Positions 1-9,463 are shown, numbered from the stretch's first letter. The stretch: 64,000 nt of DNA from Spirosomataceae bacterium TFI 002 (GCA_900230115.1 LT907983.1:2914001-2978000), one strand, 5' to 3'. The notes: generated by a model from the sequence alone, not told the origin. Made by a program: numbers and translations.

Positions 1-1483
1 CTTTTACAGGATAGTAGTTTACATCTATGATCTTGTTCAGGTTACGAGTAACAATTTTAGTTACTTCGTACAGTCTTTTGTGATCAAAACCTGTTACTCT
101 TCCGCTTTCGTCCTCAATCATGTATTTAGGAAGAGCGATAGATGCCAAGTTACAAACCGCTACTTCGTCAGGAGATGTATACTCCATGATTTCTGTGCAA
201 AGGTTAGAGGACTTTATGGTTCCTAAGTTCTTTTGGTTTGACTTCTTGTTGGCTGCGTCTTTGTAAAGTATATATGGGTTTCCAGTCTCTACTTGTGATT
301 CTAGAATTTGGAACCAAAGATCGTGTGCTTTGATAGTCTTTATTGCTTTTCCTTCAGACTCGTACTTTTCGTAAAGTTTTTCGAACTCATCGCCATAGGC
401 ATCTGCAAGACCTGGGCATTGGTTTGGACAGAAAAGAGACCACTCACCGTCGGCTTCTACTCTTTTCATGAACAAATCAGATATCCAAAGAGCAAAGAAC
501 AAGTCACGAGCTCTCATTTCTTCTTTACCGTGGTTTTTACGAAGGTCAAGGAATGCAAAAATATCTGCATGCCATGGCTCTAGGTAAATAGCAAAAGAAC
601 CTTTTCTCTTTCCTCCACCTTGGTCTACATATCTTGCTGTGTCGTTAAATACACGTAGCATAGGGATAATTCCATTAGAAGTGCCATTAGTACCCTTGAT
701 GTATGATCCTGTTGCTCTTACATTATGAATTGATAGCCCAATCCCACCTGCAGACTGTGAGATTTTAGCACACTGCTTAAGTGTGTCATAAATTCCATCA
801 ATACTGTCATCTTTCATTGTTAATAAGAAACAAGAAGAAAGTTGAGGCTTTGGTGTACCAGCGTTGAAAAGGGTTGGAGTAGCATGAGTAAACCATCTTT
901 CAGAAAGTAGGTCATATGTTTCTATAACCTTATCTATTGCTTCGCCATGTATTCCTACAGCTACTCTCATCAGCATGTGCTGTGGTCGCTCAACGATCTT
1001 ACCGTTAAGTTTTAGCAAATAGGATTTTTCTAATGTTTTATACCCAAAATAATCATATCCGTAATCTCTATCGTAAATGATAGTAGAATCCAAAAGTGCC
1101 GCATTCTTTTGAATTACTTTCCAAGTTTCTTTGCCAATCAATGAAGCATTTTCTCCTGTCTTAGGATCGATGTATTGATAAAGCATTTTCATTGTACCTG
1201 AAAAAGACTTCAATGAATTTTTGTGAAGATTCGAAATAGCAATTCTCGCTGCTAGTGTTGCATAATCAGGATGCTTGGTAGTCATTGATGCTGCAGTTTC
1301 GGCAGCAAGATTATCAAGTTCGTATGTGGTAACACCATCATAGATTCCTGAAACAACTTTCATCGCAACTTCGACGGGTTGTACAAAAGCAGGGTCAAGT
1401 CCGTAGCACAAACGCTCTATTCTTGATGTGATTTTGTCGAACTTGACCGACTCGCGGCGTCCGTCTCTTTTTAATACGTACAT
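1..1483 (-). CDS. nrdA: Ribonucleoside-diphosphate reductase, large (alpha) subunit, C-terminus beyond left edge
   Basis: Reduces ribonucleotides to deoxyribonucleotides in the cytoplasm together with a radical-bearing beta subunit. About 494 residues are visible, starting from the ATG at 1481-1483; the family is usually near 800, so the barrel end and C-terminal cysteine pair lie outside the window. The N-terminus ([18 protein letters not shown]) is an ATP-cone allosteric domain. Cys218 in SSCFLL and Cys444 in AVCNLAS fit the redox-active pair, and Cys429 in SSNLCTEI fits the thiyl-radical cysteine. These positions are read from the translation; their roles come from the class I family. The layout matches class Ia. 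The beta-subunit gene is not in the window. Upstream lie a TAnnTTTG box and a cluster of DnaA boxes. Confidence 0.96.
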   Translation of the reverse strand, partial: MYVLKRDGRRESVKFDKITSRIERLCYGLDPAFVQPVEVAMKVVSGIYDGVTTYELDNLAAETAASMTTKHPDYATLAARIAISNLHKNSLKSFSGTMKMLYQYIDPKTGENASLIGKETWKVIQKNAALLDSTIIYDRDYGYDYFGYKTLEKSYLLKLNGKIVERPQHMLMRVAVGIHGEAIDKVIETYDLLSERWFTHATPTLFNAGTPKPQLSSCFLLTMKDDSIDGIYDTLKQCAKISQSAGGIGLSIHNVRATGSYIKGTNGTSNGIIPMLRVFNDTARYVDQGGGKRKGSFAIYLEPWHADIFAFLDLRKNHGKEEMRARDLFFALWISDLFMKRVEADGEWSLFCPNQCPGLADAYGDEFEKLYEKYESEGKAIKTIKAHDLWFQILESQVETGNPYILYKDAANKKSNQKNLGTIKSSNLCTEIMEYTSPDEVAVCNLASIALPKYMIEDESGRVTGFDHKRLYEVTKIVTRNLNKIIDVNYYPVK

Positions 1484-1578
1484 GGGCGGATATTGAAATT
1501 ATGGGTTATTGAATTAGTATAGTTTCTTGTGTGGTTAAAATTCCCTTTGCCGAGCTAAGCTTGGTGTAATGGAGGTAT

Positions 1579-1586
1579 CAAAAGTA
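1579..1586 (-). promoter_or_regulatory. Candidate promoter -7 box of nrdA
   Basis: Reads TACTTTTG on the minus strand, an exact match to the Bacteroidota -7 consensus TAnnTTTG, about 96 bases before the nrdA start codon. No clear TTTG -33 element was found at the usual spacing, so this rests on the -7 box alone. Confidence 0.45.
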
Positions 1587-1728
1587 AGCAAGATTTTCGC
1601 TCTAAAAAAACGGTGTTTTGTTTGGTAATTAGAGGAGCGAAAAATCTCACTATCATTAGTTGTAATTATTGACTTAGTATCAACGATTTAACAATTCGGT
1701 AACATTGGAATAATACTAGCTACAAAAG

Positions 1729-1904
1729 TTATCCACATTTTAAGGTGCCAAAAACGACTTTATACACACATGTATATAAGAACAGTGGAGAACCTCGAAG
1801 TATGCAATTGAGCCTATAAAACCCTTATGTTGAGACAATTTAGTTCACAACTTTCAATAATAAAAGAAAATTCTGAAAATATTTGAAATTGGGAATGTGG
1901 ATAA
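1729..1904. promoter_or_regulatory. Cluster of three DnaA-box matches between nrdA and thiN
   Basis: The 426-base gap 1484-1909 is AT-rich and holds no gene. Three exact matches to the DnaA box TTATNCACA occur: TTATCCACA at 1729-1737 (plus), TTATACACA at 1760-1768 (plus) and TTATCCACA at 1896-1904 (minus). A small inverted repeat TATACA-4-TGTATA (1761-1776) overlaps the second. DnaA boxes upstream of nrdAB are known in E. coli, so transcriptional control of nrdA is the simplest reading. A replication origin is the alternative. Confidence 0.55.
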
Positions 1905-1909
1905 GTGGA

Positions 1910-2584
1910 TTAATCTACGCATTCCATCAAAAGCAAATTCCCGCTCACAAACTCTATACGGACGATACCGTCTTGAAGCACCGAATTGCTGTTTCCCATT
2001 CGCCCTAAAAGCTGGAGAGATTCGTCCTGAAGTTGATACTTTAAATTAGTAGTTTTTATGCCCTCAGCATGCGGAAGTGGGATAAGAGACAAATTTGAGT
2101 GAGCGGTATGCCATTTTTCGAAGTAGGAAGGCATTGGTAGTAGGGGTGTTATCTTTGAGTGGTTGTCTATCATGACAATTTTTATACGCTCTTTGTACTT
2201 GACAATGTTGGTGATGTTTGCAAAAGTGTGATCCATCCTTTTACCAGTTGCCCATACTATATTTACTGCAGGGTACCCCAACTGAATGAGGTGCTCTATG
2301 CCTTTCTCTAGGTCGGTTTTATCTTGGTCAGGTGTGTGGATAATTTTAATAGGGTACTGGCTTTCCCTTAGCAACTCCAGGTCCATTGGGTTGCTGTCGA
2401 AGTCACCAAGCAGAATGTCAACCTTGATGCCTTTGTCCAAAACTCGCTCAATAGCTCCATCTAAAACAAGTACAGTGGGTGACCACTCAAGCAATTCTTC
2501 TAGTAGCTCGGTACTGCATGCTTCGCCGTTAGCAATGAGTAATGCGGGCTCTTGTTTTTCTCGTACAATGTGATGTGATGACAT
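1910..2584 (-). CDS. thiN: Thiamine pyrophosphokinase (thiamine diphosphokinase)
   Basis: Transfers pyrophosphate from ATP to thiamine to make thiamine diphosphate in the cytoplasm. The N-terminal catalytic domain shows GDFDS and a downstream PDQDKTDLEKG stretch, the acidic nucleotide/metal-binding motifs of the family. The C-terminal half (LGRMGNSNSVLQDGIVRIEF) fits the thiamine-binding beta domain. The ATG at 2584 was chosen: the longer reading frame begins at TTG 2602, which lies inside a terminator-like hairpin. Length from the ATG is 224 residues, usual for the family. It follows lolA on the same strand, but the hairpin ends only a few bases before its ATG, so expression may depend on read-through. 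No TPP riboswitch was recognised. Confidence 0.88.
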   Translation of the reverse strand: MSSHHIVREKQEPALLIANGEACSTELLEELLEWSPTVLVLDGAIERVLDKGIKVDILLGDFDSNPMDLELLRESQYPIKIIHTPDQDKTDLEKGIEHLIQLGYPAVNIVWATGKRMDHTFANITNIVKYKERIKIVMIDNHSKITPLLPMPSYFEKWHTAHSNLSLIPLPHAEGIKTTNLKYQLQDESLQLLGRMGNSNSVLQDGIVRIEFVSGNLLLMECVD

Positions 2585-2587
2585 GAT

Positions 2588-2625
2588 AAAAAGAAAGCTC
2601 AAAAATAGGATTATTTTGAGCTTTC
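2588..2625 (-). terminator. Intrinsic terminator after lolA, abutting the thiN start
   Basis: A perfect 12-bp stem GAAAGCTCAAAA (2593-2604) / TTTTGAGCTTTC (2614-2625) has a 9-base loop and is followed on the minus strand by five T (2592-2588). It ends three bases before the thiN ATG triplet. Confidence 0.75.
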
Positions 2626-2645
2626 GAATAATGTTTAGTGTTCTG

Positions 2646-3287
2646 TTACCTTAAGTCAATTACCTCAACACCGGGATATTTGGCTGTGTTGAAGTTAAAA
2701 GTAGCATCATTTGCAGCTACATTTGGCTTGAATGCACTCAATTCAAACACTGTAATTTTGCCACCTGTGTCTGTTATTTTCCAGTTAGCTATGCTTTTGT
2801 CTGATTTGTTGACTCCAATTTGAATCTTACTCACATTGTCACCTTTCTTTTGTGGTTTGAGTTCTATGATTTCCAAAACCTTCCCACCTACTGTTTCTTC
2901 TTTGATAAACTTGTAGTCGTAGCCTTTTTTGTAAATCGTATAAATATTTGATGGCGAGAAAGGTGAATCCTCACTTGAGTCATATTCAGTGATATTAACC
3001 TCATTGGTTTCTTTCACGTAGGTATACAATTCCTTTCCATTGTTGTATATTTCTTGACCAGCCATGTTTAGCTTAAACTTGACACCTTTTGTCAAGATAC
3101 TACCTGTGCTCATGCGGCCTTTCTTTCCTGATGGACTCATGCTACCATATGCGAAGTTTGCTGAGAAACTGCTCATTGCTTTGTATTTTGCACTCATTTT
3201 GTCCAAAATAACTCTTGCTTTGGCATCTTGAGCCCAAGAGCTAATCGTAAAAAGCGAAAGAAATACAATACTAAGAACTCGTGTCAT
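2646..3287 (-). CDS. lolA: LolA-like outer-membrane lipoprotein carrier
   Basis: Periplasmic chaperone family that ferries lipoproteins from the inner to the outer membrane. The 213-residue protein starts with a signal peptide (MTRVLSIVFLSLFTISSWAQ, cleavage near residue 19-20). It continues with the LolA-type repeats seen in Bacteroidota homologues: an early KYKAMSSFSANFAY segment, then the GxxYNNGKELYTY and KGYDYKFI stretches of the beta-sheet. It follows ftsK by 118 bases on the same strand, and that gap has its own TAnnTTTG box. Bacteroidota lack canonical LolB, so exact substrate handling is inferred. Confidence 0.85.
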   Translation of the reverse strand: MTRVLSIVFLSLFTISSWAQDAKARVILDKMSAKYKAMSSFSANFAYGSMSPSGKKGRMSTGSILTKGVKFKLNMAGQEIYNNGKELYTYVKETNEVNITEYDSSEDSPFSPSNIYTIYKKGYDYKFIKEETVGGKVLEIIELKPQKKGDNVSKIQIGVNKSDKSIANWKITDTGGKITVFELSAFKPNVAANDATFNFNTAKYPGVEVIDLR

Positions 3288-3356
3288 TTAAATTGTTTTT
3301 AAGGGTTTTGGCGATTGTTTCACCTGATCTAATTGATAAACTCTACTAATTAGACG

Positions 3357-3364
3357 CAAAATTA
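3357..3364 (-). promoter_or_regulatory. Candidate promoter -7 box of lolA
   Basis: Reads TAATTTTG on the minus strand, matching TAnnTTTG, about 70 bases before the lolA start codon. No TTTG at the -33 spacing was found. Confidence 0.4.
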
Positions 3365-3405
3365 CCCATAAAGTTTCAAAAAGGGCTGTTAACAATTTAC
3401 TAATC

Positions 3406-5850
3406 TTACTTTCTAATGTTTTCTAAGATTTCGTTTAGATGGTCTAGGTCTTGAATAAGAACCTCACGAGCTTTACTTCCTTCAAAAGGACCTACTATGC
3501 CCGCACCTTCTAGCTGATCAATGATTCTACCCGCTCTATTGTAGCCAAGTTTCATTTTACGTTGTATAAGTGAAGTACTTCCTTGTTGGAAAGTAACAAG
3601 TAGTCTTGCTGCTTCTTCAAATTTCACGTCGAGGTCGCTAGGGTCAAAGTCTAAAGAGTCTGGCTCGTCGTCACCATAAAACTCGGGAAGCATGTATGCG
3701 GAGTCGTAACCACGCTGGCTGCCAATAAAGTCGCATACGCCCTCTACCTCTGGTGTATCCACAAATGGACATTGCAAACGAACCATGTCTGACCCTACAG
3801 CCAAAAGCATGTCTCCATTTCCTACTAGCTGTTCTGCACCACCAGTATCCAAGATGGTGCGAGAGTCAACTTTAGCAGTCACTTTAAAAGAAAGTCTGGC
3901 AGGGAAGTTGGCTTTGATGATACCCGTAATTACATTAACCGATGGACGCTGTGTAGCCACGATCAAATGAATGCCAATGGCACGAGCAAGCTGAGCAAGA
4001 CGAGCAATAGGTTGTTCTACTTCTTTACCCGCTGTCATCATGAGGTCGGCAAGCTCATCTATTACCAATACGATATAAGGTAAATAGCGATTTCCTTTCT
4101 CTGGGCTTAGTTTACGTTTGGTGAACTTCGCATTATACTCACGAATATTTCTTACGCCTGCATCTTTAAGTAAGTCGTAGCGGGCATCCATCTCAATGCA
4201 AAGAGAGTTAAGCGTGTATATTACCTTTTTAGTATCCGTTATGATGGCATCTTCGGCATTAGGCAGTGTCGCTAAGAAGTGTCTTTCAATCTTATTGAAA
4301 AGTGAAAGCTCTACTTTTTTTGGATCTACCATTACAAATTTTACTTCGGCAGGGTGTTTCTTGTACAAAAGCGATGCAAGGATCACATTGATACCCACCG
4401 ATTTTCCTTGACCTGTAGCTCCTGCCATGAGCAAGTGAGGCATTTTTGCCAAGTCAGCTACGAAAATCTCATTGGCAATAGTTTTACCCAAAATGATTGG
4501 TAATTCATATTTGCTATTTTGGAAACTGTCACTTTCGAGTACCGTTTTCATGGATACCATTTCACGGTTTTTATTTGGTACTTCTATACCGATGGTTCCC
4601 TTACCTGGCATAGGGGCAATGATACGAATACCAAGAGCCGCCAAGTTGAGAGCAATATCATCTTCTAGGTTTTTGATTTTAGAAATACGTACACCTGCTT
4701 CCGGTACAATCTCATACAGCGTAACTGTAGGTCCAATAGTGGCTTTGATACTCGTGATCCCAATGCTAAAGTTTCGCATTGTTTCTACGATATTGATTTT
4801 ATTGGCCTCTAGTTCGTCAGCTGTTACTTTGCTCCCGCCACCTCTATGCTCCTGCATGATACTGATTGGCGGATATTGATAACCTGAAAGGTCTAGTTTT
4901 GGGTCGTATGGGCCAAACTCCTCCAATAATTGATCGGTCTCGTCTTCATCGGGTAAAAAACTTGTGGCTTCTTCTTCAATCTCCAGCTTTACCTCACTTT
5001 CCACAGTTTTGGAAACAGATGCTTCATCTATCTCTAGCGATGGCATTTCTATTTTAGGCTTTGATTCATTAGCAACTGGTTGATCAATAGAAAATTCTAC
5101 GCCACCTTTAAACGGCTCTTTGGGAAGGCTAGTAGGTTCAGCTTCAACTTGTCGTTCACTTCGTATTTCTTCCTTTATTTTTGCTGTCGAAATATCATCT
5201 TGGTTAGATTTTTCTTTGAAGAACCTTGCAAATACATAATCATCTATCTCTGTAAGACCATGGAAAAATACCAACCATATAAACAGAATACCTAAAATGA
5301 TCAAGAAACTACCCCAGCCAAGTACGTGATCTAAAAGCTCATTCAGCCTAAAACCTATTCCGCCACAGATTTTGCCAGCATTAAGGTCAAATTGATAAAC
5401 AAAGAACCCAGTAAAAAGCGAAATAAATAGCACGTAAAACAAAGTGCCTTTAGCCCAGCGATTTAGGTCAATCTTAAGGAGGTCAGAATTGGTGACAAGC
5501 CTAAAGGCTGTAAAAAACAAAATTGGAATCCAGCCAAGTGCAGCCACACCGAACCACTTGAAAATGAACCAATGCGAAATAAATGCACCAAAAACGCCTA
5601 GTGAATTTGCAGCTTTTTTATCGTCATTGCTGACAGCTGAGCGGAAGTTGTTTTGAACCATATCCTGATCTGCCTCGCCTGTAAAAAGGTAAGAGACAAA
5701 TGAGATGGCTAATAGTGCGGTAATGATTAAGAACAAAAAGCCAATGACCATGCTAACTTGCTCTTTAGAAATGCCTTGGCTTTTCTGTGGAGCAACGGTT
5801 TGCCTCGATCGGGTAGTAGACTTTTTCTTTTTTCTGAATGTGTTGGACAT
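3406..5850 (-). CDS. ftsK: DNA translocase FtsK
   Basis: ATP-driven DNA pump that clears and resolves sister chromosomes at the division septum. The 814 residues show a short basic N-terminus, about four membrane segments (residues ~30-200), an acidic linker (~220-320) and the RecA-like motor. The Walker A motif GATGQGKS has its lysine at 483; VDPKKVELSLF and VLVIDELADLM follow. The C-terminus (LLVTFQQGSTSLIQRKMKLGYNRAGRIIDQLE) is the winged-helix gamma domain that reads KOPS-like sequences. The acidic linker is short compared with E. coli FtsK. It is probably transcribed from the TACTTTTG box just upstream and followed by lolA. Confidence 0.97.
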   Translation of the reverse strand: MSNTFRKKKKSTTRSRQTVAPQKSQGISKEQVSMVIGFLFLIITALLAISFVSYLFTGEADQDMVQNNFRSAVSNDDKKAANSLGVFGAFISHWFIFKWFGVAALGWIPILFFTAFRLVTNSDLLKIDLNRWAKGTLFYVLFISLFTGFFVYQFDLNAGKICGGIGFRLNELLDHVLGWGSFLIILGILFIWLVFFHGLTEIDDYVFARFFKEKSNQDDISTAKIKEEIRSERQVEAEPTSLPKEPFKGGVEFSIDQPVANESKPKIEMPSLEIDEASVSKTVESEVKLEIEEEATSFLPDEDETDQLLEEFGPYDPKLDLSGYQYPPISIMQEHRGGGSKVTADELEANKINIVETMRNFSIGITSIKATIGPTVTLYEIVPEAGVRISKIKNLEDDIALNLAALGIRIIAPMPGKGTIGIEVPNKNREMVSMKTVLESDSFQNSKYELPIILGKTIANEIFVADLAKMPHLLMAGATGQGKSVGINVILASLLYKKHPAEVKFVMVDPKKVELSLFNKIERHFLATLPNAEDAIITDTKKVIYTLNSLCIEMDARYDLLKDAGVRNIREYNAKFTKRKLSPEKGNRYLPYIVLVIDELADLMMTAGKEVEQPIARLAQLARAIGIHLIVATQRPSVNVITGIIKANFPARLSFKVTAKVDSRTILDTGGAEQLVGNGDMLLAVGSDMVRLQCPFVDTPEVEGVCDFIGSQRGYDSAYMLPEFYGDDEPDSLDFDPSDLDVKFEEAARLLVTFQQGSTSLIQRKMKLGYNRAGRIIDQLEGAGIVGPFEGSKAREVLIQDLDHLNEILENIRK

Positions 5851-5880
5851 TATTTATAGGTGTAAGCAAGTAAGTTTTTA

Positions 5881-5888
5881 CAAAAGTA
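5881..5888 (-). promoter_or_regulatory. Candidate promoter -7 box of ftsK
   Basis: Minus-strand TACTTTTG, matching TAnnTTTG, about 30 bases before the ftsK ATG in the 257-base divergent gap to the receptor gene. Confidence 0.5.
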
Positions 5889-6107
5889 GTGTTTTATATA
5901 TTAGGCTGAAAATGGAAGGTGAAATACCGATGAATAAATGTTGATAAATTATAGAGTTCCTAAACTTGATAGACTGCGAGTAATGTAACATAATTTAGCT
6001 TTATTAGTAACTTATGTTTTTTTAACATTTTCAGTGATGTATATACATTTGTTTAAATTAATTTTATCTCAAGAAACACTATTTCCATAGAGCTAAAATA
6101 TAAACTA

Positions 6108-8447
6108 TTGCGAAATATAATATGCTTCATAATATTACTTTATGCTTTTGGGTCTAATGCTCAAGGGAATACAGTTTCAGGCTTTATCAAAGATAAATCG
6201 AGCGGTGAAAGCATCATAGGTGCAACAGTGCTTGATTTGAACACTGGGTCAAGTACCATTTCCAATAATTATGGGTTTTACAGTTTAAATACCACACTAA
6301 CCGTGTCCAAACTTAAGATTTCAAGTGTGGGTTACAAAACTCTTGAAGTTGAAGTAAATCAAGGCGGAAGTCAAAACTTCGAATTAGAAATAATCGAAAC
6401 TAACCTTAATGAAGTTGTTGTCATTTCGAATGATGAAAAAAGAACATTAGATAAAATTCCGCTGGGGGTTACTGCTATTCCAATCCAAAGATTAAAAGCA
6501 ATTCCTGTATTATTTGGAGAAGCAGATATTTTGAAAGCCCTAAGTCTTACACCAGGTGTAAGTATTGGCAACGAGGGTACAGCAGGGATTTTGGTAAGAG
6601 GAGGTACGCCTGATCAAAATCTTATGTTATTGGATGAGTCCCCAGTTTATAATGTCTCACACCTTTTTGGTTTAGTTTCTGTATTTAACCCTGAGGCTGT
6701 AAAAAGTGTGACTTTGTATAAGTCCTCCTTTCCTGCTAGGTATGGAGGTAGGCTGTCATCAGTTATTGATATAGTAACAAGAGAAGGGAATTCCAAAAAG
6801 AGAAACCTAGAATTTGGAATTGGCTTGATCAATTCAAGGCTTATTTATGAGGGGCCGCTGCTGAAAAATAAGACTAATTCCCCTACTTTTTTTATTGGGG
6901 CTCGGGTATCCAACCTTTCGCTTATTTTATCTCCAAACTTTTTAAGGTATAAGACTAGCGATCATGGAAATTATTTTAATTACAGCATGTTCGACTTGAA
7001 TATTAAGCTGAATCAAAAGTTCAAAAACAACTCACAGCTTTTTTGGAGTACGTATGTAGGAAATGATTTTTATAATGCAAAAGATAAGAATGGGCCGACT
7101 GTAGAAAGTGGATTTAATCTAAACTGGGGCAATGTGACAAGTACACTAAGGTATATTGCTCCACTTAATCAAAAGCTATTTATGAAAAGTGCTCTGGGAT
7201 ACACTAGTTATAAATACGGAATATTTACTGAAGCCCTAGAAAACAAAGAAAGGGTTGACTTTCTAAAGTCAGTTTCTAAAATTGAAGATTATTATGCAAA
7301 GGTGGGCTTTGAGTTTTATGCTTCCAATAATTTAGAATTTCAATTAGGCTCGGACCTCATCAGTCACTCTTACAAGCCAATAAATCTAACTACAACCTAT
7401 GGTTTTGACCAAAGTAACAATGTTCCTTCTATTAATGCTTTAGAGTCGGGAACATACTTCGAGTCAAAAGTTAAGTTTTTGTCATTTGCAGAACTGACGG
7501 CTGGTTTGCGATATGCAACTTTTGGGGTAAAAGGGTTGACTTACCCCTCGTGGGAACCTAGGCTTTCCACTGCAATAAATATTTCAAAAACTGGCTCTTT
7601 GCGTTTTGGATATTCCAAAATGAAGCAATTCATTCATTTATTGTCAAGTAATAGTGTTGGACTACCTAATGATCTTTGGGTTCCTTCTTCCGATTTTGTG
7701 AAACCGCAAGACTCTGAGCAGTTTAGTGTTGGTTTTTCTCAAAAGATAGCCAAAGGGCTTAGCTTTAGTATTGAGGCTTATTCTAAGTCATTTGCCAATC
7801 TAATAGATTATAAAGATGGCACAAACTTCTTGGTAGACACGGAAGAATTCTACGAAGACAAACTTGAGCTAGGAGGTATTGGCAAAGCACAAGGGGTAGA
7901 GTTCTTTTTAGATAAGAATGAAGGCAAGTTCACTGGCTGGTTAGCTTATAGTCTAGCCACAAACCGCCGCCAATTTGATAATATCAATGATGGAGAGTGG
8001 TTTGCGGCAAATTTTGACCGTCAACATAATGTTTCTTTAGTAGGTAATTACAAATTCAATGAACGAATAGATCTATCTGGTAATTGGATTTTTCAATCGG
8101 GTAGTCCAGTAAGTGTACCTATTGCATCAATGAAAAATGTTGTTCAAGGATCAGATTATCCCACATTCATTTATGGAGATAGAAATAATTTTAGAACACC
8201 AGCTTATCATAGAATGGACTTATGTGTAAATTTTAAAAAGGAGACGTATCGAAATAACCTAAGAACATGGACGATTGGGGTTTACAATGCCTATAATCGT
8301 CAAAATCCTTTTTATTTGGATGTTAGGTGGGGTGTTAATAACACATCTACGGACCCCAGAAAAGTTGAAGGATGGAATAATAATCTTGTGAAGCGTTCTG
8401 TAATTCCATTTTTGCCTTTTATTAATTACTCTTTAAAATTTAAATGA
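6108..8447 (+). CDS. TonB-dependent receptor with carboxypeptidase-regulatory N-domain
   Basis: Outer-membrane beta-barrel that imports an unknown ligand using TonB energy. The 779 residues contain a signal peptide (RNIICFIILLYAFGSNAQG), a CarboxypepD_reg-like domain (~20-100), a linker ending NLNEVVVIS, a plug (~115-225; ILVRGGTPDQNLMLLDESPVYN, FPARYGGRLSSVIDI) and a barrel ending in aromatic FINYSLKFK. The reading frame has no ATG: an in-frame stop lies at 6054-6056 and TTG 6108 is the first usual start codon. The next gene overlaps by four bases (ATGA), so the two are translationally coupled. Pairing with a DUF4249 lipoprotein is a recurrent Bacteroidota arrangement. The substrate cannot be named. 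Confidence 0.9.
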   Translation: MRNIICFIILLYAFGSNAQGNTVSGFIKDKSSGESIIGATVLDLNTGSSTISNNYGFYSLNTTLTVSKLKISSVGYKTLEVEVNQGGSQNFELEIIETNLNEVVVISNDEKRTLDKIPLGVTAIPIQRLKAIPVLFGEADILKALSLTPGVSIGNEGTAGILVRGGTPDQNLMLLDESPVYNVSHLFGLVSVFNPEAVKSVTLYKSSFPARYGGRLSSVIDIVTREGNSKKRNLEFGIGLINSRLIYEGPLLKNKTNSPTFFIGARVSNLSLILSPNFLRYKTSDHGNYFNYSMFDLNIKLNQKFKNNSQLFWSTYVGNDFYNAKDKNGPTVESGFNLNWGNVTSTLRYIAPLNQKLFMKSALGYTSYKYGIFTEALENKERVDFLKSVSKIEDYYAKVGFEFYASNNLEFQLGSDLISHSYKPINLTTTYGFDQSNNVPSINALESGTYFESKVKFLSFAELTAGLRYATFGVKGLTYPSWEPRLSTAINISKTGSLRFGYSKMKQFIHLLSSNSVGLPNDLWVPSSDFVKPQDSEQFSVGFSQKIAKGLSFSIEAYSKSFANLIDYKDGTNFLVDTEEFYEDKLELGGIGKAQGVEFFLDKNEGKFTGWLAYSLATNRRQFDNINDGEWFAANFDRQHNVSLVGNYKFNERIDLSGNWIFQSGSPVSVPIASMKNVVQGSDYPTFIYGDRNNFRTPAYHRMDLCVNFKKETYRNNLRTWTIGVYNAYNRQNPFYLDVRWGVNNTSTDPRKVEGWNNNLVKRSVIPFLPFINYSLKFK

Positions 8448-9352
8448 AATACTGTCTAACCTTATTGTTCATATTTCTCTTGGCGAGTGCTTGTCAGGAG
8501 CAAAAGCTAGGAGTGGTTTTGCCTTTTGAGGGGAGTAAGTTTGTTTTGTATTCCGAACTAAGTCCAAATAAAGTAGTAGATGTAGTTGTGGAAAGAACCT
8601 ATCCGCCTACTGGAAGTTTCGATTTTGATAGTGAATTTCTAGATATTACCAGAGTTGATTTGTATGAAAATAATGTTTTTGTAGACTCTCTTAGTCGAGT
8701 TGGTAATACAAATAGCTTTAAAAGCAATACTGGTTTTAAGCCATCGGTAGGAAAGGGATATTATTTTGTTGTTAGCGGAGAAGGTTTTGAAGATGCCCAA
8801 AGCGAAACTCAAAGTATACCTGATCCAGTGAGAATAAATAGTATCGTATTTAGCAATGAAAATGTGGTTTCGCCATTAAACCCATCTATACCATCTAGGT
8901 TGTTAGAAATAGAGCTAGATGGGAATAGCTTGAAAGAAGGTTACTTAATTGCAGAAATTAGAGGAATGTATAAAGGACATGAGACATCAAGTAATGTAAT
9001 TGATGTTAGAGATGCTGGAGAGTTAACTAATCCGTGTATGTATAACCTTGCCTCCTATCTTAAGTTTTATGATGTCAAGTGCCTTAATAAAGGCGTAAAC
9101 AAACTTTCCTATATTGTTGAAATGAATGGAAGCGTTCAAGTTAGTGGCTTTGGTAATCAAAACGTAGATTCGTTTAGAATAAAACTTAGTACAGTAAGTA
9201 CGTTTTATTACGACTTTTATAAGAAAAATATACAGCCAGATGGCATTTTTAAAGCTTTTGAGCCAACACAAAAAACACTTACGAATGTAAAAAATGGATA
9301 TGGGGCTGTTTTAGGTAAAAATGAACAGGTTCAATTTATAAGGGTGCAATAG
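8444..9352 (+). CDS. DUF4249 family lipoprotein, receptor partner
   Basis: Surface or periplasmic lipoprotein of unknown role that accompanies the TonB receptor upstream. The signal peptide ends in a lipobox (LLASAC, Cys17). The following sequence has the DUF4249 pattern: a beta-sandwich start (LVVL-type strands, KVVDVVVERTYPP), a variable-ligand segment VDLYENNVFVDSL, and the GKGYYFVVSGEGFEDAQSET strand pair before IPDPVRI. At 302 residues it is in the family's range. The start codon overlaps the receptor stop. By analogy with SusD it may help capture ligand, but this is inference. Confidence 0.82.
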   Translation: MKYCLTLLFIFLLASACQEQKLGVVLPFEGSKFVLYSELSPNKVVDVVVERTYPPTGSFDFDSEFLDITRVDLYENNVFVDSLSRVGNTNSFKSNTGFKPSVGKGYYFVVSGEGFEDAQSETQSIPDPVRINSIVFSNENVVSPLNPSIPSRLLEIELDGNSLKEGYLIAEIRGMYKGHETSSNVIDVRDAGELTNPCMYNLASYLKFYDVKCLNKGVNKLSYIVEMNGSVQVSGFGNQNVDSFRIKLSTVSTFYYDFYKKNIQPDGIFKAFEPTQKTLTNVKNGYGAVLGKNEQVQFIRVQ

Positions 9353-9410
9353 TTGCAGAATTTATCGTAAAACTACTTTTTTGAAGTAAAGGTTCTCATT
9401 CAATTCTTGA

Positions 9411-9459
9411 TTTTGTTTCGCCAAAACTCAACAAAATGGATACTTTTGGCGAAACAAAA
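9411..9459. terminator. Bidirectional terminator between DUF4249 gene and kdsA
   Basis: A perfect 16-bp inverted repeat, TTTTGTTTCGCCAAAA (9411-9426) / TTTTGGCGAAACAAAA (9444-9459), with a 17-base loop lies between convergent genes. The T-rich arms serve both directions. Confidence 0.8.
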
Positions 9460-9463
9460 ATAC

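Noticed and set aside
308-583. Open frame on the plus strand inside nrdA
   Set aside because: It is antisense to a strongly conserved gene and has no family resemblance or signal.
1761-1776. Possible NrdR box upstream of nrdA
   Set aside because: TATACA-CACA-TGTATA is palindromic but does not fit the NrdR consensus (ACACWATATATWGTGT type); the DnaA boxes explain it better.
1484-1909. Chromosomal replication origin
   Set aside because: Three DnaA boxes without dnaA, dnaN or skew data are not enough to call an origin; kept only as a possibility.
2588-2625. TPP riboswitch for thiN
   Set aside because: The conserved THI-box sequences are absent; the structure is a simple terminator-like stem.
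4472-4879. 135-codon plus-strand frame inside ftsK
   Set aside because: Shadow of the conserved motor domain; composition is that of a reverse-frame translation.
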